Source of the DNA: Streptomyces sp. NRRL B-24484
GTDB lineage: Bacteria; Actinomycetota; Actinomycetes; Streptomycetales; Streptomycetaceae
DNA: 64,000 nucleotides
Reading direction: 5' to 3'
Assembly: GCF_000717715.1 (NCBI RefSeq)
Contig: NZ_JOAI01000054.1
Location: 3,725-67,724, forward strand
Part shown: in pieces, positions 8,701 to 16,801 of the stretch
Position numbering within the stretch: the stretch's first letter is position 1
Layout of the letters: the number at the start of each line of letters is the position of its first letter
The notes under the pieces: model-generated
What the model saw: the letters and a program-made list of their open reading frames with translations, nothing else
The model's database searches: none
What the model was told of the DNA's origin: nothing
Translations under genes and position numbers: made by a program

Positions 8701-10202
8701 CAGGCGGCCTTGGAGTAGTCCTTGAGGAAGCAGCCGTACAGGTCCTCGCCGAGCTCGCCGCGGACGATCGGGTCGTAGACCCGCGCCGCGCCGTCGACCA
8801 GGTCGAGCGGGGCGTGGAAGCCCTCCTCGTGCAGCCGCATCTTGTCGGGGTGCGGCCGCTCGTCGGTGATCCAGCCGGTGTCGACGCTGGTCATCAGGAT
8901 GCCGTCGGTCTGGAACATCTCCTCCGCGCTGGTGCGGGTGAGCATGTTCAGCGCGGCCTTGGCCATGTTGGTGTGCGGGTGGCCGGCGCCCTTGTAGCCG
9001 CGGCTGAACACGCCCTCCATGGCGGAGACGTTGACGATGTACTTGCGCCGGGCGGGGGAGGCGGCCATCGCCGACCGCAGCCGACTGATCAGGATGAACG
9101 GCGCGGTGGAGTTGCAGAGCTGCACCTCCAGCAGCTCCATCGGGCCGACCTCCTCGACGGTCTGCACCCAGCTGTTGGTGGAGGCGAGGTCCGGGACGAG
9201 GCCGCCGGCGTCGATGGCGGTGCCGGCCTGGATCCGGGCCGGCGAGGCGGAGCCGGTGACCAGGGCGAGCGCGGTGACGTCCTCGGCGCTGATCCGCTCG
9301 ATCTCGCCGGAGGCCTGACCGGGCAGCGCAGGGAGGTCCACGCTGCCGCTGCCGAAGCGCCCGATCACGGTCGACGGGGGAAGCTCGCCGGCCGGCAGCG
9401 GGGCCGTCTCGGCGGCCACCAGCTCGCGGTACGACTCCGGCGGGCGGCGGACGGTCTGCGCCGCGTTGTTGATCAGGATGTCCAGCGGCCCGTCCGCGAT
9501 GACCTCGTCGGCCAGCGCCATGACCTGCGCCGGGTCGCGCAGGTCGATGCCGACGATCTTCAGCCGGTGGATCCACCGGTCGCTGTCCGGCATCGCCTTG
9601 AAGCGGCGGATCGCGTCGTTGGGGAAGCGCGTGGTGACGGTGGTGTGCGCGCCGTCCCGCAGCAGGCAGAGCGCGATGTACATGCCGATCTTGGCGCGGC
9701 CGCCGGTGAGCAGGGCGCGCCGCCCGGTGAGGTCGGCGCGGGCGCCGCGGCGGGCGTGGTTGAGGGCCGCGCAGTTGCGGCACAGCTGGTGGTAGAACGC
9801 GTCGACCTCGACGTACCGCTGCTTGCAGGTGTAGCAGGAGCGGGGGCGCTCGAGTATCCCGGCGATCTCGGTGGTGGTCTCGGTGGTGAGGCCGAAGGCG
9901 CCGGCCGTCTCGTCGTCGATCCGGCCGGGTGCGCCGGTCGCCGTCCGCGAGGTGACCAGCCGGTCGTTGGCGGTCTTGCGGGCGCGGGTCTCCTGGCGGC
10001 GGCGCTGCTTGAGCGTGCGGAAGATGCCGCCGACCGCCCTGCGGACGGTGATCGCGTCCGGGTGGTCCACGTGCAGGTCGTCGAGTTCGGCGAGCACGTC
10101 CAGGCACAGGGCCAGACGCTCGGGGTCGATGCCCCGACCGAAGTCGATGTCCTGCTCGTCGTCCTGCTGGATCTGGGTCTGGGTGTCCGGGCCCGCCGTC
10201 AT
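8697..10202 (-). CDS. Large SDR-family protein with an internal zinc ribbon and altered active site
   Basis: A 501-residue protein. The first about 110 residues are charged and helical. A CxxC ... CxxC zinc ribbon (CYTCKQRYVEVDAFYHQLC with RNC following) is near residue 120. A Rossmann SDR domain follows, with a G-rich loop (LLTGGRAKIGMYIAL), DLRDP and NNAAQT. In the active site VNVSA is present, but the expected YxxxK reads TNMAK: the catalytic tyrosine position is threonine. Either this is a non-catalytic or NAD-sensing SDR, or another residue substitutes. The start is ATG 10202, and the gene is coupled to the Nudix gene by a four-base overlap. The function is unknown. Confidence 0.85.
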   Translation of the reverse strand: MTAGPDTQTQIQQDDEQDIDFGRGIDPERLALCLDVLAELDDLHVDHPDAITVRRAVGGIFRTLKQRRRQETRARKTANDRLVTSRTATGAPGRIDDETAGAFGLTTETTTEIAGILERPRSCYTCKQRYVEVDAFYHQLCRNCAALNHARRGARADLTGRRALLTGGRAKIGMYIALCLLRDGAHTTVTTRFPNDAIRRFKAMPDSDRWIHRLKIVGIDLRDPAQVMALADEVIADGPLDILINNAAQTVRRPPESYRELVAAETAPLPAGELPPSTVIGRFGSGSVDLPALPGQASGEIERISAEDVTALALVTGSASPARIQAGTAIDAGGLVPDLASTNSWVQTVEEVGPMELLEVQLCNSTAPFILISRLRSAMAASPARRKYIVNVSAMEGVFSRGYKGAGHPHTNMAKAALNMLTRTSAEEMFQTDGILMTSVDTGWITDERPHPDKMRLHEEGFHAPLDLVDGAARVYDPIVRGELGEDLYGCFLKDYSKAAW

Positions 10203-10367
10203 GCCTGCTGCTGCTTCCCTCGGTGTGCCGCCTGTACCGGCGAATGCTACGGGAGCCTGCCGAGCCGGAGCGAAAAGTAATATCTGAAAGTGGCTTGTGA
10301 TGGTTACCAGAGCTAGCTAGCGTAAGAGCCGGACGCGGTACACGGCCGTTACGGACGGGAGCGGGGC
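10203..10367. promoter_or_regulatory. Divergent promoter region, AT-richer than surroundings
   Basis: 165 bases between the SDR (left) and methyltransferase (right) genes. Around 10265-10325 it is unusually AT-rich for this chromosome and contains TGGTTACCA and the self-complementary GCTAGCTAGC. It must hold both promoters; I cannot assign -35/-10 pairs with confidence. Confidence 0.5.
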
Positions 10368-11114
10368 ATGACGACCTGGCACGACTGGCAGCGCAGCTGG
10401 GACCGCCAGCAGGCGTGGTACCTGCCCGACCGAGAGGAGCGGTTCCGGGTGATGCTCGACCTGGTCGAGGCGGTGGCCGGGCCCGCGCCGCGCGTCCTCG
10501 ACCTGGCCTGCGGCACCGGCTCGATCAGCGAGCGGCTGCTCGCCCGCCTGCCGGGGGCGACCTCGGTCGGCGTGGACGTCGACCCCGCGCTGCTGGCGAT
10601 CGCCCGCGGCCACTTCGCCGGTGAGCCGCGACTCACCCTCGTCACCGCCGACCTGAACGACCCCGGCTGGACGGGGCGGCTGCCGCAGGGCGGCCCCTTC
10701 GACGCGGTCCTGACCTCGACCGCACTGCACTGGCTCGGCACCGACGTCCTGGTGCGCCTGTACGGCGACCTCGCCCGGCTGGTCCGGCCCGGCGGCCTGT
10801 TCGCCAACGCCGACCACATGCCGCAGTCGGACACCCCGCTGCTGAACGCCGCCGACGAGGCCCGGCAGCGTGCCCGGCGGGAACGCGAGCGGGCCGAGGG
10901 CGTCCTCGACTGGGCCGGCTGGTGGCGGGAGGCCGCCGCCGACCCGGCGCTCGCCGACGCCGTCGCCGCCCGCTTTGCGATCCACGGCGACCACGCCGAC
11001 GGCGACAGCCACCCCGCCGAGTGGCACACCGCCCGGCTGACCGGGGCCGGCTTCCGCGAGGCCGGGGTGGCCTGGCGCTCGGTCAGTGACGCCCTGGTCG
11101 CAGCGGTGCGCTGA
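10368..11114 (+). CDS. Class I SAM-dependent methyltransferase
   Basis: A 248-residue soluble protein of the UbiE/trans-aconitate methyltransferase type. Motif I is VLDLACGTGSISE (about 42-54), the acidic residue after strand 2 is in VGVDVDPALL, and motif IV is FDAVLTSTALHWL; GLFANADHMPQ follows strand 5. Acceptor unknown. The start is ATG 10368, preceded by GGGAGCGGGGC. Its last 32 bases overlap the convergent N-acetyltransferase gene. No biosynthetic cluster surrounds it. Confidence 0.85.
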   Translation: MTTWHDWQRSWDRQQAWYLPDREERFRVMLDLVEAVAGPAPRVLDLACGTGSISERLLARLPGATSVGVDVDPALLAIARGHFAGEPRLTLVTADLNDPGWTGRLPQGGPFDAVLTSTALHWLGTDVLVRLYGDLARLVRPGGLFANADHMPQSDTPLLNAADEARQRARRERERAEGVLDWAGWWREAAADPALADAVAARFAIHGDHADGDSHPAEWHTARLTGAGFREAGVAWRSVSDALVAAVR

Positions 11115-11868
11115 CCGGCAGCGCGTCCAGCTCGATCCCGAAGTGCTCGCGGTGGGCGGCGAGCGCCTGCTCCTCGGTCAGCTGCTGCTCGCTGCGCGAG
11201 CCGTCCGTCCCGGTGCGGATCAGCCGGGTGCCGGCGAGGGTGATCCTGCCCCCGCCGGTCAGCCGTGAGCAGGTGGTCGACCGGGTGAAGTGCGACTCCG
11301 GCGAGGTCGCCTGCCACCAGCAGGTCGGGGCGAAGTCCGCCAGTGCGTACGGCCGCGGGTCCAGCCGGTACTGCGGCTCGCCGTCCATCAGCACGTCCAG
11401 CTCGGTGCCGTGCCCGGCGACGGTGAACAGGCCGGCCGGGTCGGGCTGCCCGCCGCGCTCGTCCAGCCGCAGCGGGTGGTGGCTGAACCGGCCGAAGCCG
11501 ACGTCCACCAGCCAGGGCTCGTCCAGCTCGACCCGCAGCGCCATGTGGTCGAAGGGCGGCCCGGGCCGGCCGTCGCGGCCGAACACCCGTGCCGAGAGCA
11601 GCTCCACCCGGTGGCCGAGCGCGGTGAGCAGAGCCGCGAAGGCGCCGTTGAGCTCGTAGCAGAAGCCGCCGCGGCGGCGCTCCACGAGCTTCTCCCAGAG
11701 TGCCCGTTCGGTCAGTACGATCGGCTCGCCGCGGGCCACGCTCAGCGTCTCGAACGGCACGGCGTGCAGGTGCGCCAGCTGCAGGGCGCGCAGCGCCGCC
11801 GCGTCCGCGCGCTTCGGCCGCGGCAGGCCGATCCGGTCCAGGTAGGCGGCCACCTGTCGTGCGTCCAC
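11083..11868 (-). CDS. nat: Arylamine N-acetyltransferase (NAT)
   Basis: A 261-residue enzyme that transfers acetyl from acetyl-CoA to arylamines or hydrazines by a ping-pong mechanism. All three catalytic residues are visible: Cys in RGGFCYELN, His in FDHMALRV and Asp in LVDVGFG. Length is normal for bacterial NATs. The start is GTG 11868 (VDARQV...), behind a GGAGG about 13 bases upstream. It overlaps the methyltransferase gene tail-to-tail by 32 bases. Bacterial NATs act in xenobiotic or aromatic-amide metabolism; nothing nearby shows the natural substrate. Confidence 0.93.
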   Translation of the reverse strand: MDARQVAAYLDRIGLPRPKRADAAALRALQLAHLHAVPFETLSVARGEPIVLTERALWEKLVERRRGGFCYELNGAFAALLTALGHRVELLSARVFGRDGRPGPPFDHMALRVELDEPWLVDVGFGRFSHHPLRLDERGGQPDPAGLFTVAGHGTELDVLMDGEPQYRLDPRPYALADFAPTCWWQATSPESHFTRSTTCSRLTGGGRITLAGTRLIRTGTDGSRSEQQLTEEQALAAHREHFGIELDALPVSAPLRPGRH

Positions 11869-11964
11869 CGGTCCCCCTCTTCCTCCGTACTCGGACGGCC
11901 CGTCAACCGGGCCGATCGTCGTGGTCCTGACGTCCCGTCGGAAAACAACCGCGAAAAAATGTTT

Positions 11965-11981
11965 GGGATTCCTGTTATCCC
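11965..11981. promoter_or_regulatory. Inverted repeat GGGAT-n7-ATCCC in protease promoter region
   Basis: A five-base dyad in an AT-rich patch (11941-11980) between the divergent NAT and metalloprotease genes, about 70 bases before the protease start. A possible operator or promoter part. Confidence 0.3.
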
Positions 11982-12051
11982 CTCCCGTCCCACGGATCTC
12001 CCAGGTGTCGGCAAGCACCACACCCCACCGAGGGCCGACGAGGAGAGACAC

Positions 12052-14178
12052 ATGTCACACAGGAAAGCGTCGTCGCACCGGCGCCGCAATCGCCGTGGAC
12101 TGATGTTCACCGCAACCGCCATCACCGCGGGACTCATCGCGGGAGCCGTCACCATCGGCTCCGCGCTGGAGGGCGACAAGCCGCTCCGCACCTCCGCCGA
12201 CGCGGTGATCGCGCAGGAGGTGGAGCCCTCGCCGGCGTCCGGTCCGCTCCACAACGAGGCGCCCTCCCCGGTCACCTCCATACCCAAGGACGACCCGACC
12301 CGCGGCATGGTCTACGGCGGCCTGGTGCCCGCCGCCAGCGGCGACAAGTGCGTCGGCGTCTACAAGGTCAACGACCAGGGCCTGTGCACCCACGGCCCGG
12401 ACGCCCCGCCGCGCGGCGTCGACGTGCACAAGAGCACCGCCCCGGTGGTCGCGACCACCGAGAAGCCCGCGGACCTCACCCCGACCGCGGCCGCCGCGCC
12501 GTCCGCCGCCGACCTGCTGAGCGACGCGCCGCCCGTGCTGGACCTGCAGTCCGGCAAGGCCCTCGGCGGCTCCGCCGCACCCGCCGGCACCCCCTCGGCC
12601 GGAGCGGGGGCCGCGGCCGAAGGCTCCAAGGTGGTCTGCGAGGGCGACGGTTCGACCGGTAACCGCGTGCAGGTGATGTACGTCCACGCGCCGGGCAACG
12701 ACCGCTTCGCCCAGTACCTCGCCTCGTTCAAGAAGTGGGCGTCGGACACCGACACCATCTACAACGCGAGCGCCGAGGAGACCGGCGGCGTCCGGCACAT
12801 CCGCTTCGTCACCGAGGCCGACTGCAGCGTCTCGGTGCTGAACGTCGAGCTGTCCGCGGCCTCCCTGCAGGAGTTCGGCGCCAGCAACAAGGCGCTCGCC
12901 GCCCAGGGCTTCAACCGCAAGGACCGCAAGTACATGGTCTTCGCGGACGCCAACGTGTACTGCGGCATCGGCACCTTCAACGGTGACGAGCGCCCCGGCC
13001 AGGACAACCTGTCCAACTTCGGCCCGTCCTACGGCCGCACCGACAACGGCTGCTGGGGCGGTTCCACCGCCGCCCACGAGCTCGGCCACAACCTCGGCGC
13101 CGTCAACAACAGCGCCCCGCACACCAGCAAGGGCGCGCACTGCGTCGACGAGTGGGACATCATGTGCTACTCCGACTCGCCGTACTACCCGAAGATGCAG
13201 ACCCTCTGCCCGAACCGGGCCGAGGACGACCGCCTCGACTGCAACCACGACGACTACTTCAACACCGACCCGCAGCCGGGCAGCTACCTGACCACGCACT
13301 GGAACATCGCGAACAACCAGTTCCTGTTCGCGAACGGCGGCAGCAACCCGAACCCCAACCCGACGCCGACCCCGACCAAGTCGCCGACGCCGAGCCCGAC
13401 CACGCCGACCCCGACCAAGTCGCCGACGCCGAGCCCGAGCCCGACCGACTCGACGCCCACCCCGAGCCCCAGCCCGACCTCGACCACCGGTCCCAAGGTG
13501 ACGGTCGGCCAGATCACCACCAACTCGGCGGTGCTCAGCTGGACGGCGGTGGCCGACGCCTCCGGTTACGACCTCCAGGTCAACGGCCGTTCCATCGCGA
13601 CCGTCACCTCCAGCGTCGTCCGCCTGGTCAACCTCAAGCCCGACACCGAGTACAAGGTCGCCGTCGCGGTCAAGGACAAGTCCGGCAAGACCGCCAAGCC
13701 CGGCCGCACCACCGCCTTCCGCACCACCAAGGCGGCCGGCCCGACGCCGACCAAGCCCGGCACCCGCTACCTGATGATCAACAGCCTCACCGGCCAGGCC
13801 GCCGACATGTGGGGCGGCTCCACCCGCGACGGCGCCGTGCTCATCGGCTACCAGCGGCACGGCTACTCCAACCAGCAGTGGCTGTTCGAGGACGCCGGCG
13901 ACGGCTACCTGAAGATCCGCTCCGCGCGCTCCGACAAGTGCCTGCAGATCGGCGGCCAGGCCGTCGCCGGCCAGTACGTGATGCAGCAGCCCTGCTCGTC
14001 CGCCGACAGCCAGCAGTGGAAGATCGCCTCGGCCGGCAGCGGCTACGCGCTGACCGCCAAGGGCTCCTCGCTCGTCCTCGGCACCAGCAAGCGCTGGTAC
14101 TACGGCGGCTGGCTGCTGGAACTGCAGCAGCCCAGCGGCCAGTCCTACCAGAACTGGACCATCCAGGCCGCCTCCTGA
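12052..14178 (+). CDS. Secreted zinc metalloprotease with fibronectin III and ricin-type lectin domains
   Basis: A 708-residue exported protease. The basic N-terminus and hydrophobic stretch (about 15-40) form a signal peptide. A long pro-region follows, then the catalytic domain with the zinc motif HELGHNLG and a downstream methionine in DIMCYSD, as in metzincins. After a Pro/Thr/Ser-rich linker (about 430-480) come one fibronectin type III domain (about 482-565) and a ricin B beta-trefoil (about 575-708) ending in NWTIQAAS. The start is ATG 12052 with GAGGAGAG upstream. It probably degrades extracellular protein while the lectin and Fn3 modules bind polysaccharide. Maturation by removal of the pro-region is inferred from the family. 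Confidence 0.9.
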   Translation: MSHRKASSHRRRNRRGLMFTATAITAGLIAGAVTIGSALEGDKPLRTSADAVIAQEVEPSPASGPLHNEAPSPVTSIPKDDPTRGMVYGGLVPAASGDKCVGVYKVNDQGLCTHGPDAPPRGVDVHKSTAPVVATTEKPADLTPTAAAAPSAADLLSDAPPVLDLQSGKALGGSAAPAGTPSAGAGAAAEGSKVVCEGDGSTGNRVQVMYVHAPGNDRFAQYLASFKKWASDTDTIYNASAEETGGVRHIRFVTEADCSVSVLNVELSAASLQEFGASNKALAAQGFNRKDRKYMVFADANVYCGIGTFNGDERPGQDNLSNFGPSYGRTDNGCWGGSTAAHELGHNLGAVNNSAPHTSKGAHCVDEWDIMCYSDSPYYPKMQTLCPNRAEDDRLDCNHDDYFNTDPQPGSYLTTHWNIANNQFLFANGGSNPNPNPTPTPTKSPTPSPTTPTPTKSPTPSPSPTDSTPTPSPSPTSTTGPKVTVGQITTNSAVLSWTAVADASGYDLQVNGRSIATVTSSVVRLVNLKPDTEYKVAVAVKDKSGKTAKPGRTTAFRTTKAAGPTPTKPGTRYLMINSLTGQAADMWGGSTRDGAVLIGYQRHGYSNQQWLFEDAGDGYLKIRSARSDKCLQIGGQAVAGQYVMQQPCSSADSQQWKIASAGSGYALTAKGSSLVLGTSKRWYYGGWLLELQQPSGQSYQNWTIQAAS

Positions 14179-14192
14179 CGAGGCGCCCCTGA

Positions 14193-14232
14193 GCCCGGTG
14201 GGGCGGGAGTCGGCCCTCCCGCCCCACCGGGC
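14193..14232 (+). terminator. Hairpin after metalloprotease gene
   Basis: A perfect 17-bp stem (14193-14209 with 14216-14232) and six-base loop, 15 bases after the stop codon. No U-tract, as is usual in this group. Confidence 0.8.
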
Positions 14233-14284
14233 CGTCCCGTCCCCCGGGCGCTCCCGCCCGCCGGCCAGACCAGGAGCCACCCCC

Positions 14285-14872
14285 ATGCGCCTGCGCACCC
14301 TCGCCACCGCCGCCGCCCTCACCGGCCTGACCGTGCTCGGCACGGCCCAGCCCGCCGGTGCCCACGGCGACACCATCGCCTTCACCGTCTCCAGCCTGGT
14401 CGACGGACATCTCACCGCCGTCGCCACCTGGGAGAACGACCACGACCCGGTCGACGAGAAGATCGCCGGAACGCTGAGCGCCACCGACCGGGACGGCCGC
14501 GCGGTCGGCCCCTGGCAGCTGGTCGCGGTCGCCGGCAAGCCCGGCACCTACACCACCGCCCGCCAACTGCCGCCCGGCCACTGGAAGGTGGTCGTCGAGT
14601 CGGGCTTCCCCGCGCTCGGCCGCGGCGAGGCGGAGATCGACGTCACCGCCGTCCCCGGCACCGCACCCAGCAGCGGACCGGTGGCCCCGGTCGGCACCGC
14701 CCCCGCACCGAGCGCCCCCGCACCGAGCGCCTCCGCCGGGCCGATCCGCAGCACCTCGGCCGCCGCCGAGGCCGACAGCGCCTGGACCTGGATGGCGGTG
14801 GTCGTCGCCGTGCTGGCCGTCACGGCGGCCGGCGGGGCCCTGCTGCTCCGCCGCCGCCGCGCCGGGCACTGA
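14285..14872 (+). CDS. Secreted, membrane-anchored CopC/Ig-like protein
   Basis: A 195-residue protein: signal peptide (1-25, cleaving near AGAHG), a beta-rich domain (about 27-125) starting HGDTIAFTVSS with strand pattern of CopC/YtkA-like Ig folds, an Ala/Pro/Ser linker (about 130-160) and one C-terminal transmembrane helix followed by RRRRAGH. Mature histidine at the new N-terminus recalls CopC copper ligands, but no other copper motif is clear. The start is ATG 14285 with CAGGAG upstream. Probably a cell-surface protein; function not established. Confidence 0.72.
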   Translation: MRLRTLATAAALTGLTVLGTAQPAGAHGDTIAFTVSSLVDGHLTAVATWENDHDPVDEKIAGTLSATDRDGRAVGPWQLVAVAGKPGTYTTARQLPPGHWKVVVESGFPALGRGEAEIDVTAVPGTAPSSGPVAPVGTAPAPSAPAPSASAGPIRSTSAAAEADSAWTWMAVVVAVLAVTAAGGALLLRRRRAGH

Positions 14873-14880
14873 GCCGCGCA

Positions 14881-14975
14881 CGGCCCGCCCCGGCCGGGGC
14901 GGCCGTCCGCTTCCGCAGGTCACCGGCGCCCGGCGGCCCGGCAGAGGCGACAAGTCGCCTCGTCGACCTGTCGAC
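14881..14975. promoter_or_regulatory. Hairpin and two successive palindromes before the 15033 gene
   Basis: A GC-rich hairpin at 14881-14905 probably ends the upstream transcript. It is followed by AGGCGAC-AA-GTCGCCT (14945-14960) and GTCGAC-CT-GTCGAC (14962-14975). The two adjacent dyads lie 60-90 bases before the next start codon, where operators are expected. Confidence 0.4.
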
Positions 14976-15032
14976 ACCTGGCCACGGACGACGGGTTGTG
15001 CCGTCCCCGCCGGTGCAGGCCACCATGAAGAC

Positions 15033-15656
15033 ATGGACATCGACACGGTCGTCCGCACCCGCCGGGCCCTGCACGCCGTCGCCGAGACGGTCCTCGCCGG
15101 GCCGCAGTACCGGGCGAGCGGCACCATCCGGCTGCGGGCCTACCCGGGCGGCTTCGCCACCAGTGCCGAACCCTTCCTCCAGGTCATCGGGGACCAGCTG
15201 ATGGCACCCGGACACCGCCTCACCCTCCGGCGGACCAGCTGCGCCGCCCTCGCCGCCGCCGTCGGCCTCGAACCCGGCCCGCCGCAGGGCCTCTACCACG
15301 ACGGCTCCGGCACGGCCCCCGACGACCCGGTCGACGCCGACGCGCAGGCCGCCCAGTGGATCGCCCACTGCTTCGGTGCCGCCGACACCGCCCTGCGCCG
15401 CCTCGCCCCGGACGCGGAACCGGTGCTCTGGCCCGAGCACTTCGACATCGGCATCACCGTCGACGCGGTCAACTACGGGGTCTCCGCCGGGGACTCCTAC
15501 CAGCCCGAGCCGTACGCCTACATCGGCCCGCACACCCCGCGCACCGGCGAGTTCTGGAACGCCCCCTTCGGGGCCGCCCGCACCGTCCGCGAACTCGGCG
15601 GCGCCGACGCCCTCACCCGCTACTTCGACGAGGGCCGCCGGCTCGCCGCCGGCTGA
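15033..15656 (+). CDS. Conserved-looking hypothetical protein, 207 residues
   Basis: A soluble protein without signal or membrane segments that I do not recognise. Features: an N-terminal helical half, then WPEHFDIGITVDAVNYGVSAGD and EPYAYIGPH in which the charged and aromatic residues look conserved, suggesting a small beta-barrel or cupin-like core. The ATG at 15033 is chosen because the dyads at 14945-14975 lie just upstream; no strong ribosome-binding site. Its 3' end overlaps the convergent ARPP-2-like gene by 37 bases. Codon use is like that of its neighbours, so it is a real gene. Confidence 0.7.
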   Translation: MDIDTVVRTRRALHAVAETVLAGPQYRASGTIRLRAYPGGFATSAEPFLQVIGDQLMAPGHRLTLRRTSCAALAAAVGLEPGPPQGLYHDGSGTAPDDPVDADAQAAQWIAHCFGAADTALRRLAPDAEPVLWPEHFDIGITVDAVNYGVSAGDSYQPEPYAYIGPHTPRTGEFWNAPFGAARTVRELGGADALTRYFDEGRRLAAG

Positions 15657-16801
15657 ACCGCGCCGCCGTCCCCGCCCGCACGTGCCCGCTTGCGGTACCC
15701 GTCCAGGACGTCCTGCCGCAGCAGCGCCCCGAAGCCCGCCGCCTCCAGCCGCAGACCCAGCTGCGCCTCGGTGGCGTTCAGCGCGGCGGCCGCCGAGCCC
15801 AGGTGCCAGTCGTGTGCGGCCAGGGTGTCCAGCAGGAACCCCCGGCGGACCTGCGCCTCCGACAGCCGGAAGGTCTTCAGGTAGGCGATCCGGCCGTCCC
15901 CGTCGGTGATCGTCTCGCCGATGTGGTTCTCCGCGCCCGGCCGGAACTCCGGCAGGAACCGGCCGAGGGTGAACCGGCCCGCCCGGTACACCGTGCTGCT
16001 CCGGACGGGGGCCGTCAGCAGGCCCGCCGCCATCGTGCCGTCGTGGAACTCCGCCCAGGCCCGCTCCTGCCCGTCCACCGCCGCCCGCAGATCGGCCAGG
16101 GACCGGATCCCCGGGCCGGGGATGCCCGCCCGGAACTCCGGCACCGGCGCCGACAGCAGGCCGTAGTGGTGGACCAGCTCGCCGAACAGGTCGTGCACCA
16201 GCGTCGCGTGCAGCGCCCGGTAGTCCTCCGGGTGCGGCACCGCGAACGCCGCCGCCAGCGCGTCCGCGACGTACACCAGCACCCCGCACTGCCCGCGGTG
16301 GATCTCGAACACCCGCAGCGCGTCCGCCAGCCCGCGGACCTCCGCACCGCGGTACGCCTCCTCGGCGCGCGGCGACAGCCCGGCGCGCACGGCCCGCTGC
16401 GACCACTCCGCCCAGAGCACCGACGGCCCGCCGAAGTGCAGCGCGAGGTACCCCTCCAGTGCCAGGTGCAGCGGCAGGAACCGCAACCGGTTCGAGCCCT
16501 CCCGGCGGGCCAGGCGGTGGTGCGGGCGCACCGGCACGCGCTCCGGCACCCGCTCGCCGAGCGAGGTGCCGTAGGCGGCCGCGGAGCCGTCGTCCGTCCA
16601 CTCCGCGACGAAGCCGTGCGGCACGTAGGACAGGTAGCGGGTGCGGCGGTCGACCTCGACCGGGGCGTACGCGTCCCCGTACACCCGCCGGTGCAGCCGC
16701 AGGTCGGTGACCGGCTCGGCGCGCAGCAGGGGCACCAGGCGCACCCCGCCCCACACCTGGGCCGGCCCGGTGGCCAGGCCCGTCAGGTCCAGCCCGCTCA
16801 C
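15620..16801 (-). CDS. ARPP-2-like protein with C-terminal helix-turn-helix
   Basis: A 393-residue soluble protein. The first about 300 residues (LTGLATGPAQVWGGVRLVPL, YLSYVPHGFVAEW, IHRGQCGVLVYVADALAAAF) resemble the domain called ARPP-2, which comparative genomics has placed in RNA-repair gene neighbourhoods. About residues 320-375 (HDWHLGSAAAALNATEAQL followed by GLRLEAAGF) form a Fis-like helix-turn-helix. The start GTG at 16801 overlaps the stop of the vWA gene (GTGA), so the two are translationally coupled and probably act together. Biochemical function is unknown. Family assignment is from memory of the motifs. Confidence 0.65.
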   Translation of the reverse strand: MSGLDLTGLATGPAQVWGGVRLVPLLRAEPVTDLRLHRRVYGDAYAPVEVDRRTRYLSYVPHGFVAEWTDDGSAAAYGTSLGERVPERVPVRPHHRLARREGSNRLRFLPLHLALEGYLALHFGGPSVLWAEWSQRAVRAGLSPRAEEAYRGAEVRGLADALRVFEIHRGQCGVLVYVADALAAAFAVPHPEDYRALHATLVHDLFGELVHHYGLLSAPVPEFRAGIPGPGIRSLADLRAAVDGQERAWAEFHDGTMAAGLLTAPVRSSTVYRAGRFTLGRFLPEFRPGAENHIGETITDGDGRIAYLKTFRLSEAQVRRGFLLDTLAAHDWHLGSAAAALNATEAQLGLRLEAAGFGALLRQDVLDGYRKRARAGGDGGAVQPAASRRPSSK

